Assembly: GCF_021018895.1 (NCBI RefSeq) | Contig: NC_079376.1 | Location: 17,974,001 to 18,038,000 of the forward strand | DNA length: 64,000 bases | Origin: Seriola aureovittata | Lineage: Eukaryota; Chordata; Actinopteri; Carangiformes; Carangidae | Direction of reading: 5' to 3' | Shown: positions 34,646 to 46,862 of the stretch, one piece after another | How the letters are laid out: the number at the start of each line of letters is the position of its first letter | Numbering within the stretch: the first letter of the stretch is position 1 | The notes under the pieces: generated by a model | Databases searched by the model: none | Seen by the model: the letters and a program-made list of their open reading frames with translations, nothing else | What the model was told of the DNA's origin: nothing | Program-made: the position numbers and the translations under genes

Positions 34646-35628
34646 AGACTGAGGATGATTTCTACACAATATGATGTTGCAAAGAAAAACCTTTGAAATA
34701 AGAGAATGTCTGGCTGTGTTTTAACACTATTACATTTATAGAACCACTTAAAAAAATGTTATGTATACTTTTACGTAAGAGTTGTAATGTATTTGAATAG
34801 AGTGGCGAGCGGCTTTTATGCTCACAGAAACGACAGGAAAACTGTTCTTATTCCAGCAGAGTGAAAACACAGCCCATGATGATTCCACAGTGGTTTATTC
34901 TAATGGCTAAGCTCTTAATCTGTCAGATCAGATTTCAAAGTGCCAGGAGCTGTGCCAAGACAGGTCCCAGGAAGGAAAACCCTTTTGTTTGGGGCAGAAA
35001 TTTTTAAATTTAAGACCAGACTTTATTCACAAGGGCCCTAATCACAAAAAAGGTATATGACCTGTTACAGAAGCAATACCTCAAAGAGCAGCATCATTAA
35101 GAAACAGTAAGTGCTTGTTTTCACATCCACCTTTGGTGCAACATCAGCATTTTGCCAGCATGTCAGACCTCAGGTATGGCAAGATAAATAGCTGTCTTAT
35201 TTGTGCCTGTGAGAGCCTGGCTCCTTGTGGGGTGGTGCTCTCAGCTTCACGCTCCACCAACACTGAAATAAAGCTCTGTTCGAGGCATTTCAACACCGCT
35301 TAAGGTTGTCCGTGGCCGTGTAATTTATGAGTTGAGAGGACTTCGTTTTTAAGTTCACTACGACCCACAATCTTCCAGCATTCATGGGTGGAGAAAAGAG
35401 CTGTGTGAGTCATAGGAAACTTACAACACTCCTCCAATTACCTTAAACAATGGCAGTCTGAGTGATACCTGCAGGGAGCTGGTGTGTGGTTCGGTCGCTA
35501 AATGATAATATGATGCGACCTAAAGGTATTGGACATTCATGCACTTTAACAGGTTAGATGTTTTGTCACCTGTAGGTCAGTATCAAACTGGCAGGAGGGA
35601 GTTAGAGCTGATGTTCCACGGTTCTCAG

Positions 35629-35637
35629 TGGGTGGTC
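35629..35637 (-). promoter_or_regulatory. Second exact GLI consensus site
   Basis: TGGGTGGTC again, followed directly by CATATGG (E-box). It lies 992 bp after the first site and just before a GACA tandem repeat. Confidence 0.35.
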
Positions 35638-35642
35638 ATATG

Positions 35643-35684
<42 letters not shown>
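35643..35684. repeat. (GACA)n tetranucleotide microsatellite
   Basis: About ten perfect GACA/CAGA units. Confidence 0.95.
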
Positions 35685-35859
35685 ATGAAATGCTGACTTG
35701 TACTTGCTGGCACTGGTTGCCTCTTTGGCAACCCACTGCAGAAGAAAAGACCTGAGAGGGCGACTATGATGAGGTTCTTGGCATTTGTAAAGTAGTGTAA
35801 AAAAATATAATCAAAATACTGGCATATATGTATTTTGTAAAGTTGATAAAAATCAGACA

Positions 35860-37000
35860 AATGTGCTGTAAGCTATACAAATTTTCTATATTCAAAAATA
35901 ACTACTTTTATTTTTATTTTTTCAATGTTTTGTTCAATGTCCACTGACTATTGTATTCTTTACAATTCTTGATAAAACATTTTAATCTTTTTTGATGTGT
36001 ATATTATGAAACAAACAAAATACCATTGTGCATCACCAGAAATCATATTTATTCTGCACTGAAAATTAGACTTGAGAACTAGCTACATCAAAAGCTCAGT
36101 TTTCTGCAAAAAAAAAAAAAAAAAAAAAAAGGAGTTGTGAATTATAATGACACTGCTTTGTTGAGGCAAACCGTTAAACATTTATGTTTACATATCTTAT
36201 GTTTGCTCTTTGTTACTGGATAATTATGTTTTATTGCTAAAACATCACATAAGGGAAATTAAACCACACATTATCAGGTTAGTTTTATCAGAGTAATTAC
36301 ATTTTGTTTATATTATAACCACAAAAACAACACCTTTGAATGGCTTCAAAAAAATGTAAACTTATGGAAAAGGCTAAATTAAAATAATAAGATAATGTTT
36401 CTATATTTATAATAAACAAAAAAGGTCAGTTATTATCTTTTAATGTATGATTAAATTAGTTTTATTTAATTGTGGCAGTAAATAAACAAAATATGTAACT
36501 GTTTTTGAAGAAACAAATTTGTTTTGCCTAGATACTATTATTGATCCAACAAACTGTCATTATGGAAATGTATAATTTTGAAAAAAATTAATTATCTTAG
36601 ACTGCAATTTACTTCACATATAAAAAGAATTAAAGTTTTGAAGAATATGCAAAATAAACATGTAAAACATAATGTATTATATTACATTTAATTATATGTA
36701 TACATATGGTTTTCATTATTATACATTTGAAATAATGAGTGAATCATGTATTAAGAAAAATATAAAATAAAAGAAAAAAAACTATAACAAAAAACAAATA
36801 CTGATAAAAATCTAAAAATATAATATTTATAACGTAGGCCTATATTTCATCATTTATAATTACATGAATTTTAAAAACAGATTCATTTTAGTGCTTTTCA
36901 GCTGAAAATGCTTCCTTACTTTGTACATCATTATTAGATTACAAAAAAAACAAATTAAAGAAGTGAACTGCAGAAGTGTTTTCAACATCTTCATTTAAAT
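35860..37000. other. Strongly AT-rich intergenic stretch with A23 tract
   Basis: About 1.1 kb very low in GC, with a 23-base A run at 36108-36130. It may be the remnant of a retroposon tail or simply an AT-rich spacer; no element borders are visible. Confidence 0.6.
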
Positions 37001-37178
37001 GCCACCGCTCATACTGGAACATTTTGACAGCGAGATGTTGTTTCATATTCGTTGTGTTGAACAGCTCAGCCAGACATGGCTATACCACTCACATTACCTC
37101 TCTGCCAATGTGTGAATGTCAACACCCTGTAAACACCTTTGACACACATGCTTGAATGCGACGGGCGAGTTAACTAAA

Positions 37179-37193
37179 CATTCCTGGGTGTTC
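37179..37193. promoter_or_regulatory. Overlapping TEAD and GLI-type motifs
   Basis: CATTCCT (37179-37185) runs directly into TGGGTGTTC (37185-37193), the complement of GAACACCCA. The two motifs share one base. Function is inferred. Confidence 0.3.
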
Positions 37194-37733
37194 CCATAAA
37201 GGTCTCCCACTCATCCACCAGACTGCAATGACCCGTCTCCCATGCTTCAGACTGCACTCATGGAAAAAGGGCATTTTTCTCTTCATATGTGTAATTTTTC
37301 GCCCTATTTTTCTTTCACACATAACACATGTAAATATAAAATATTAAAAAGATAAACATCAGAAAATTGCAGTAATTCACCCGTCTATATCATCTGGCAG
37401 TTTTCTTTCTGTGTATGTGTCTTAAAATGCAATGGAACAATGCTCTATAAGGATTTGGGAATTTGGGAGTATAATTCCAGCCCCGTGCTTATCGCCGCAC
37501 CCAGACTATTTGAGTGTTTTGAGATGCGGGCTCCCTGAGGACGGATCGAAGGCGTCCTAGTAGAACTGCACATCAAATAAATAGGAGGATGGGATTTATA
37601 TGGAGGCTGTGTCTCTGTCAAACAGGGCTCTGCTGACTGAAGTGATCCCCATGGCCCGAGCGGAGGAGAGGAGGGAGATGAAGCCTCAGAGGGAAGAGGG
37701 ATAGCTGCGGAAGAGCTACACTGATGCGTGTCT

Positions 37734-38053
<320 letters not shown>

Positions 38054-40980
38054 ATGTCCCTCTCAGTCCTGGGCTGTGACCGGCCCATGGCATTGGCCAG
38101 GTATGTCAGCTATGTTTGCCGAGCCATCCATCACCCATGCACCTTCCCTCCTGAAACAGGAACTTTTGTTTGAAGCATACACTTGTTAAACCCATCCTTT
38201 GACTCTGTTTAACCTAATTTATTTCCTTATAGCTGAGGCAGAAGATTTACTAGCACCTATGTTTTGTTCTTTATTTTCCTCTTATTGTGGGGCTGCACAG
38301 GACAAATGTGTGGATAGAAACATGGGCGCTTTGTCATGAAGAGAGATTGTGAGCTACAGTTTGGGGACACCAATGGCCCTTATCATCGGTGACCAGGGTT
38401 AGCAAATAAACACACTGCAGTGCAGTTGAGCTGCATGTAAGGAAAAGAAAGATTTGTGGCAGCATCACACTCACACATGACAAAGAGGACATGAAATGTT
38501 TTTATGTTCTGGTAGAGTCTCTGCATTATGCTACATCAAAATGAAAAGAAAATGACATATATTTCCATTTTTGTTGCTTAAATGATTGAAAATTGCTATT
38601 TAGTTTGGGTTTCACTTATTTTTGAGGGCATGTTATGTCACACAGAAAACTATTTAATTATTCATATACCAGTTATTCAGCTAGTATATTTGATGGTGGA
38701 GAGGTGAAGAAGTAAAGAGAATACAGGACGTGTCATATTGACGTTAACACAAACATAAACCTGAGTCATTTCACCATTGTTGGCCAGCTTGAGAACATAT
38801 TGTCTGAGTGAGACTCTGACATGAGAACTGGCAACAAAAGTCTCAAAAGAAACCTACGTGTGGGTTGGTATGTTTGCTAAAGCACCTAAGATGGAGCCTT
38901 TCTTCATTCCCTGAAACACAACCTTCATTTATCTTTTGACTTCTACTCTGAGCCAGAGAGCAGATATCACTAAAAGTGCCACGTTAATGATTGACTCTCG
39001 GCGCACCAAGCATCCTGCGTTGAGTGGCCACTTTGCCTGCTCTTGTGCTGCATTTTCAGCCGTAAATGTTTGTGGTCCCACTCTCCTCTCCAAGTCCCAT
39101 ACAGTATTATTAGCACTGGGGGGTTAGGGTGGGGTCGAGACTAACTTTCAATAAAGAACCATTGGCATGCTGAGGTAAATGGAAGATAAGGAGTTTGTCT
39201 CTGACCCTTTTAGTGCTTTATAAGAATGTGGCTGTGTAAACCTAATCTCCCCTCAAGATAAATTTGGCTCTGCTTTGTGAAAGCAAGTTCATGCATTGCC
39301 TTTTTTTCCTCCTGTTCTAAAGCCCACTTTGACAGGCGTGAAATGAGTCCTGGACTTTTCATTGACAGTTCAAGATGGAGAGCAAACTGAGATTAGGGCA
39401 TGTTAATTAATTGTGGGGTTGGAAAAGTGGCCTCCCATCCCATGAAAGACCTGTTCCGTTTATTGCCATCCTGCCAAACACTGACAATGGTGTAATCATG
39501 AATTTGTCGTCGTTTTTTTCTATTTGGTAGTATGGGATTTCTTGTGTAATCTAGCACACCTATTGAGCTTTTATGTACCACCAGCATGTATTGACGCTAC
39601 TTAGCAACTCACTTCTACCAGTCAATAGCAGCCTCACAATTATTATATTGTAAGAAACATAGAATTACATGTAAGATTGACCTGTGTGTTCTCCCTGTCC
39701 TCCACAGACATACATGGATTTCATTTGAAGGACACTTTTCCACTGCTGCTTACCGTCTACTTTCATCACCCCGCATCAAGCGACCTAAAAGCACTTTCCT
39801 GTCGATGTACTTGGCTATATCTACGTCTGACCTGTCTGCCATATGTAATATCAAAGCCTCTGTCAGCGTGGAGCTGAATGGGAACAAAAGAGAGACCTCC
39901 ATTAATGATTAACTGTTCTAAAAGCCCCGGCTTTTGTATTCCCATGGTGCCCAGGCTATCTGGCCACCATGTGACATGCTCACAGCATTTTTCGAGCAGA
40001 TTGGGGGAAAGCTAGTGAGCAAACACAGGTGCTTTGGAGCAGCGTTGCCGACGCTGTCAGGGACAACCACAAACAAGAGCAGCTATGCCTGGCTAAATGA
40101 ATCCCCACCCCTCCCAACACCATCACCACCTCCACCACCTCCCTCTTCTCTGTCGCTAGCTAACTTGTTTGCTAGCTCCCTATAGCTTTCTCCCTGCAAA
40201 GCCTTCCTTCTGGAGAGTCACCCACGTCTAACCCCCCCCCCCCCCCCAACAACAAGTCCAATGTCCGCTCCAGCCGCGCTCCACAACTTCTCACACCCTC
40301 CAAAGAAACAAACAAATAAAAGTGAGGACAGCCGACCACTTCTTTGAGGTGATGGCATTTGCTGTGGTCATGACTAGTGGGAGAGCAAACAAATTAATGG
40401 TGTTCGAGTTTTCACTTTCCAAACCAAACTAAATGTCTTTTAGTTCAAGTGGGGCAATTCCACTGACCCTGGTGTCAAATGCTGTATAAGGGTTGCACAC
40501 TCTTGCACTTGAAATGCCGAGAGGAGGCCATAAGAAATTAAACAGGACTTGAGTAGTGGCCTACATGAGCCTGGTGAGGTGAGATGCCTCAAATCGGCAT
40601 CTGACAAATAATTCTTGAATAAATTGTGTGTGTAGTAAACACTGTGCATACTCATGGTTTATTTCTGCTGTCTGTATTTTGACCACAAACTTTAACAAGA
40701 GGTTTGTGGAGCACTTAACCTTTTCATCCAGGCTGACTGATATTTCAGATTGACTGGGGGTGCTGTGTCGCTCAACTTTGATAAGACAATCAGATGATAG
40801 GATGGCGTTATCTTAACATGGCTTTCCGGCTGGGAGACAAATGAACAGTGCGCGATAACAAGAACAAAAGCTTGGCTCTTATTGGCTGGCTCCTCTGAAG
40901 AAAGGAAAATTATCAGGGTGGAAAATTCACATTAGGTGCAGTTTATTTCATTTTCAATTTTCTACTTAGCAGAGGTCACA
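38054..40980. other. Intergenic, no gene seen
   Basis: Unique-looking sequence with a C16 run at 40232-40247 and a CCACCT-rich stretch near 40105-40145. The segment about 40700-40930 is more complex. No coding signal is supported. Confidence 0.55.
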
Positions 40981-40988
40981 GGAACAGC

Positions 40989-41038
40989 TTTTCTTTCTTT
41001 CTTTCTTTTTTCTTTTCTTCTTTTTTTTTTTTTTTTTT
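40989..41038. repeat. Polypyrimidine (TTTC)n / poly-T tract
   Basis: TTTC units pass into a T18 run. Confidence 0.9.
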
Positions 41039-41250
41039 AAATCACTCAAATATTTATATTGTCTCTTGTTGGCATTTTGGTTTAACAGTGTGCAATTACC
41101 TGTGACTATAAAGCAGTTATCACTGGAAAGATGATAAAAATGTTTTAAAACAAACAATTTAAATCAACAGGAGAGGAAATGAAGTTGTAAAAGTGAGAGA
41201 AGGAGAAAGGGAGGCTGACAGGGAGAAAGCAAAAATATACACTGTGTGTA

Positions 41251-41258
41251 TATGTATA

Positions 41259-41307
<49 letters not shown>
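41251..41307. repeat. Compound (TA)n-(CA)n-(TA)n microsatellite
   Basis: An AC run flanked on both sides by TATATA. Confidence 0.9.
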
Positions 41308-41309
41308 AA

Positions 41310-44160
41310 GAGAGAAATTGAAGGATAGAAAAATGGAGTGTGTGTATGAGGGGAAGAGATAGGAAGAGTGTGAAGGAAGAAGGTCAAAAGTAGTTTCCAC
41401 AGAGACCTGCTACTGATCAGTAAAACACCACTTCTGACTTTTGCAGGCTAATTCTCAGAGTCAGAGAGAGGTGTGTATACTCAGGGATTCACTCAGGGCT
41501 TTGTTTGCTCTATTCCACCCCAAAAAATGATTGGAAAATGTATTGGTGCCCTGGCATGAAATGTTAGAACTTTGTCAGAACAAAAGAAAACCTTGCAACT
41601 GTGTAAAAATTGCATAAATAAAATATTCTCTTTATAATAGAATGTGTTGTGTGTTATTTGAAATATAAAAAGATTTTCATTTTAACAGGCTTTTGAAAGT
41701 ACAGTTCCTCAATTTTGCTTAAATTAGCATATTTTAAAATTGAATTTAACCTGCTTAAGCCATTCCTGCAGGGACCATCAGAAAGGGTTTAAAATGGGCA
41801 GAGATATATTCGGAGAAGCTCATCTCATCCCCTGTTCTGCTGCTGGTTCCCTGCAGGGATTTAGTCTCTGTTGGTCGTGAGCTGAGTCTGATCAGAGGAG
41901 TTACAAATCCTCACTTTTAGGGGTCTTACTGTAATTCACAGGCCCGTTGGCCACAGTAAAGCGTGGGGGCCCAGCATCTCGAGAGGGATTTGAGACAACA
42001 TCTTTGTTGCCTTCTCATTGTGTTACGGTGAAAGTCGTCCAGCCCCATTGTCTGATCAAACTCCGCTCAGACCTCGGCTCAATCAAAGAAAAGTTTTCCA
42101 GTAATGAGGTAAGACATGAAAGCTCATTGAACACAGCGACATGTTGAAAGGGCCCTTTTGATCTTGCCAGGCACAATGGTAAAATTTGAAAAGAGCAAAG
42201 TGCGCTTTAAGCAGCAATGCACTGCATTAACCCCTTGTCTTTTGACAGGCCCACACCTACAAAGAAGTAATATTCCGCCCTATGGAAAATGTAGTTCATG
42301 AGGAATGGCCTCCTTGAGGGGAGAAGACCTTTGTGCTAATTATACCTACTGCCTTTAGAGGTCGGCTGATTAAAAAACAGGAGGTGGCCTGTATTCAAAT
42401 TCGATTTGTCATAGCAACATTCTTTTGGTGTGTTCTTATTAGTACTGTATTAGTACTGATTTAATTAACGTGAGGGCTTACAAAGTAGCATCACAATGAG
42501 TCACGTCTTCAAAATTTGTCCAATCAAATGATTCAAGATCACAGATTGAAGAGAATGGTAAAAAGTGTCTCTTCTTTTTTTGATAAAAAACTTCATAGCA
42601 GTACGCTGGAGCTCACAGATTACCCAGCAGCCAGCTACAATTGGTCGTGGGTCAGTGCAGGGAAGACTCTGTCCCTAGAACTCACATGACAGGTTTTTTT
42701 CTGCACAGCCAGAACCACCTACGATTTCTCTGCTCACACTGTACGTGTCAATCAATAAGCCACAAAGTGTAGCAGATAAGTTCAAAGATGGCAGTAGCCT
42801 CAAAGTTGACAAAAAGAAGGAAAGGCAGCATTACTTTGTGAAATTCTGATGTGAACGAAAAGTAAGAAAAAAGAAAAGTAATCAAGGGAGACGCAGATAA
42901 TATGGTCCAGTGAAGTCACAGCAGTCTCTACACTACAGTTTTAAACACAACATGTGAAATACTTCTGAAATAATATTAAAAAAAGCCCTTTACAGTATCT
43001 AACAGACAGCCAACCAAAATTTCAGACATGCCAAAAATCCATCCATTGTCCAGGAGCCAGATCGTTGATCTTTCAGGTGATTAACTCAAACTGCTCCTCA
43101 AACAACAACCAATTTGGCAGAAATTTGGTCTAGTTCTACAATTTGTTATGGCTAAAATCAGTACAGTATCTACTCGGGGTAAGTTGGGCCAGCACTATCT
43201 CTGCCCATCAGCCAGTCAGTCCCCAGAGAACACTAATAAAATATACCTGTCTCCTAGTTTGAGAGGCTGGTTTATTGTGTCTATTAATTCACATAGGTTA
43301 ACTGAAGTGATAAACCAAATGCTTTTAAAAATCTCTTAGTTTAGTGACTTTTAAAGCTGATAAAGTGACTTTGGCAGCAGCTAAAGCAGTGTCCTCATGA
43401 AACCACATTGTCTCCCTGTTATGTGATCAGACTCCAAAGACTCCAGAAACCAAAGAGCAGGTGTTGCTTGCCATTAACTCGATGTAGATATTCAGAAACG
43501 TTCAACAATGCTCTCAACCCTTGTCCCCCCCCTCCAGCAGCACATATACAAACAATCCTGGTGGATGAGGTGGACCACTCAGGTACACAGTCTGCTCAGG
43601 TGGAAGAACTCTGTGCTGCCATTGTCATGCCTGAAGTGCAGTCCAGTGACAGACATACAGCCTGACGCAAAATCCACATCAACCAGCCTGCAAGAAGCCT
43701 CTGTTCCAATACACCTATATTCACTGAATTGTCTCCCTGCCTCCTTTATGAATACAGCATGTGTCCCTCGTGTTCAATTACCTGAGTCAATATGAATGTA
43801 TTGAACCCCAACATATGAGTCAAATCATAAAGTGTATATATAAGAGCAGGGATGTTATGGCCATCTCAGAGGGGCAGTGAAAATTACATTGGTGATTTGC
43901 AGCCCAGGAAGTAAACAAAGTGGTAATATATGAGGGTAATAACACAAATATGGTTCCAGTGTGGAGAGCATCTGGCCAGTTGTTGCTTTCCACCAGTTTG
44001 ACATGATGTGTTGATGCACTTGAAATGATTATATTATACGGTAAAATACAAGTCTATATGCCACAATAATGTCTGTGTGAATGGGTTCATATGAGACCAT
44101 GTGTGCATTGCGTGTGTGAGACAGCTGCTGCTTTTTGGCAGACACACACGCGCAAACGCA
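41310..44160. other. Intergenic, no gene seen
   Basis: A complex stretch at about 41930-42480 has several ATTA cores and few repeats. The remainder is AT-rich. Frames of 60-95 codons near 43.4-43.8 kb show no recognisable domain. Confidence 0.55.
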
Positions 44161-44168
44161 CATGCATG

Positions 44169-44220
<52 letters not shown>
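44143..44220. repeat. Compound CG/CA alternating purine-pyrimidine repeat
   Basis: CACACGCGCAAACGCACATGCATGCGCGCG passes into a (CA)n run of about 23 units. The alternation and CG content favour Z-DNA. Confidence 0.9.
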
Positions 44221-44223
<3 letters not shown>

Positions 44224-44277
44224 AGCAGCTGGGCCGGCTCACCTGTCATATTAATAAAACCAGACAATCCCTTCCAT

Positions 44278-44313
44278 CAGCAGCACAGCAGCAGCAGCAG
44301 CAGCAGCAGCAGA
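44278..44313. repeat. (CAG)n trinucleotide repeat, imperfect
   Basis: CAGCAGCA followed by about nine CAG units. It is not within a supported exon. Confidence 0.9.
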
Positions 44314-44916
44314 GGTAAAAGCAGACAGAGAGACAGAACAAAAGAGCGCTGAGGCGGAGAGACGTGAGGGAGAAAAAGAGCAGAATAAAAGGAGGAGTTG
44401 GTAACACTCTGTACATATCCATAATATAGTAAAGATACTAGCTTTACAAGAGCTGCTGTTAACCTCAGTGATGTATTATCATGTCTAAAAGTGAATTACA
44501 AAAGGATAAAAAAAAAAAATAGGGTCTGGTATCAACATGACACAGTTTGATTGCTGTGTCCTATCCTGATCCCTATAGTATGTTTGCATTATATCAGTAT
44601 ACTTAGCTGTCATAAAGGCATCATAACACAATCTCCTTTCATAATGATTAAAGAAAGTACAAGGATGTTCACACAGGACCACAAGACCACAGAGAGAGTC
44701 ATGCAAAATCATCAAAATGATGAGCAATTGTGATATTAATAATTAATAATGCCACAGGACTGGAGGGAACATATAGATGTTATTGTCTCATTATAAATGA
44801 GTATAGCAACTCCTAAAATTAATTTATCATCATACATTATCCAGATGTATACAATACACTGATGGCACATCTGGGCCTCATAGAAGGTTTTCTCAAACTT
44901 CTATTTTTTAACATTG

Positions 44917-45006
44917 AAAAAAAAAAAAAAAAAAAAAACTACATATACACACATACATACATACTATATTTCACCATTTGTTTTGTACACACACACACAC
45001 ACACAC

Positions 45007-45056
<50 letters not shown>
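44917..45056. repeat. A22 tract followed by (AC)n microsatellite
   Basis: An A homopolymer at 44917-44938, ACAT units, then AC runs at 44987-45056 with one interruption near 45008. Confidence 0.9.
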
Positions 45057-45058
<2 letters not shown>

Positions 45059-45510
45059 TAAAAAAGAAATAAAGTAAGAATATTTATTTGGTTTATTTGG
45101 TGCCCAGTCTGTTTCAACCTACTAAACAGAATGCGGCAACTAAAATGTTTACATTGTGACAGTAAATAACATACAGTTCCTTAAATTCAAAAAGAGAACA
45201 TTTCAAAAGAAATAGAAATGTCCTCTTATTATAATTTTTGAGCTTATTCCACAACTCTTAACTATAAACTCTACCCCTTTTTTTGGAGTCACTGGGCAAT
45301 CAGACAAGAGGATTGGCAGTGGGTGATAGAGCGATGACAATACTGATAAGATAAGACAGCCCTTTAGAGACTTTCTGATTGTGTGTGATTGTTCTGTGTC
45401 TGTCTTTATGAGTGTGTGTCGATGTGAGGCTGCATGTTGCTGCTTGTTTGTGTGTGTTCTCTTGGCATCAGAAAAGGCCTTGGACAGAGTGGAGAGAGGG
45501 CCCAGGGGAG

Positions 45511-45531
45511 AAGGAAAAAGAGGGAGAGAGA

Positions 45532-45584
<53 letters not shown>

Positions 45585-45585
45585 G
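45511..45585. repeat. (GA)n purine tract
   Basis: GA/GGGA units end in a pure GA run of about 22 units. It generates Arg-Glu and Ser-Leu spurious frames. Confidence 0.95.
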
Positions 45586-45589
45586 GTAG

Positions 45590-46770
45590 AACAATAAGGG
45601 GTGGTGGAAAATGACAAGCCGGGTGAAGGAGGGCTTCCTGAAAGCCCAACATCTAACAGAGGAGGCTGTGCCTTACAGAGAGCCTGTCCGCCTCCTCCTC
45701 TTCCATTAACCCCTGAAGCTTCGTGGCCCAGGTAGAGCAGATTCATTGAAGCCACTGACAGCTGCTCCATGGGTGGGATCCTGTCTGTTTACTTTTACCT
45801 GTAGACTCAGAGGACTCATCCTAAAGCCAATGAAAGCTCTAATGTGTCATAACTGACAGCAAAATGAAAACACTCTCATGGACCACAAGATCACCTGACA
45901 ACCTGGTGAGATTGAAGTTGATTAATTTAAATCTATTGCCATCAGCACAAATAAAATACAGATTTTTTCCCCCTCCTTATTTGCATAAATTAAATTAGTG
46001 GAGCATCCATGCTGCATTGTGGCTGAATTGTTGGTATCCTGGCAGCCTCAAAATCCACGAGTGCGATTAGGCTGATTACCTACATGGGTGAATTGACAAA
46101 ACGTGTCCGAGGGAAGAAGTAGGAAATGCTCCATAAAGAATCTTTTGAGACAGACTGACAGGGCCCAGTGAGTGAGCACCGATTTATGGATGAAGGCACA
46201 AAAAAGAAAGTTCCCAGTGTTCATCGGAGGCCAGTGAATCCAAAATGAACTCTTTTTATGAGGCTGACTTTGCCTCCGTGATGGTGCTCGCACAAAGCAG
46301 CCAACAAAGGGCGGCAGTAAAGGGGGAGTTGTGACAAGATAGCAGCACAAAGAGAGAATCAACTTTCACGTGGCTGAATGCAGACAGGAGCCCGGCCCAG
46401 CTGTTTTTAATGACGATGCATTGACAGGAGGGCAGGCTATTTTTAATCGCGTGCACTTCTTTCAGACACACACACAAAACCCCCCTTTCACCACGCTTTG
46501 TCAGTAACCTGCGGTGACCTGCATTCAAGGCTGCGTCAGGGTCCCCTGCACAAAAGATACTGGAGGAGAGGGGAACAGGGATGTCTGCAGCTGGATGTCC
46601 AGTCCAGAGCCTGGAATCCCTCTCTAGACCACCTCAGACCTCCAGCATGGACAAGAAAAGAAAAAAAAATTGTAGTAAAACTATTGGGATAATTGACATA
46701 AGAATGTGTGCAGAAACATGTAAAGCCATGCTAAATTTGTTACATTTCAAGCTAAATAAATCCATAATGT
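45590..46770. other. Intergenic, no gene seen
   Basis: Unique-looking sequence. The part at about 46020-46640 is less AT-rich than its surroundings. No domain-bearing frame. Confidence 0.5.
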
Positions 46771-46777
46771 CTCTGCA

Positions 46778-46795
46778 AACACACACAAACACACA

Positions 46796-46859
<64 letters not shown>
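46778..46859. repeat. (CA)n microsatellite
   Basis: AAACACACAC units followed by a perfect AC run. Confidence 0.95.

Positions 46860-46862
<3 letters not shown>

Noticed and set aside
35643..35684. Regular short repeats suggesting an array such as CRISPR
   Set aside because: It is a simple GACA microsatellite without spacers; the genome is vertebrate.
44278..44313. CAG repeat as a possible polyglutamine exon
   Set aside because: No extended open frame with splice sites or homology around it.
45203..45770. Ser-Leu and Arg-Glu rich frames on both strands
   Set aside because: Produced by the GA/CT repeat at 45511-45585.
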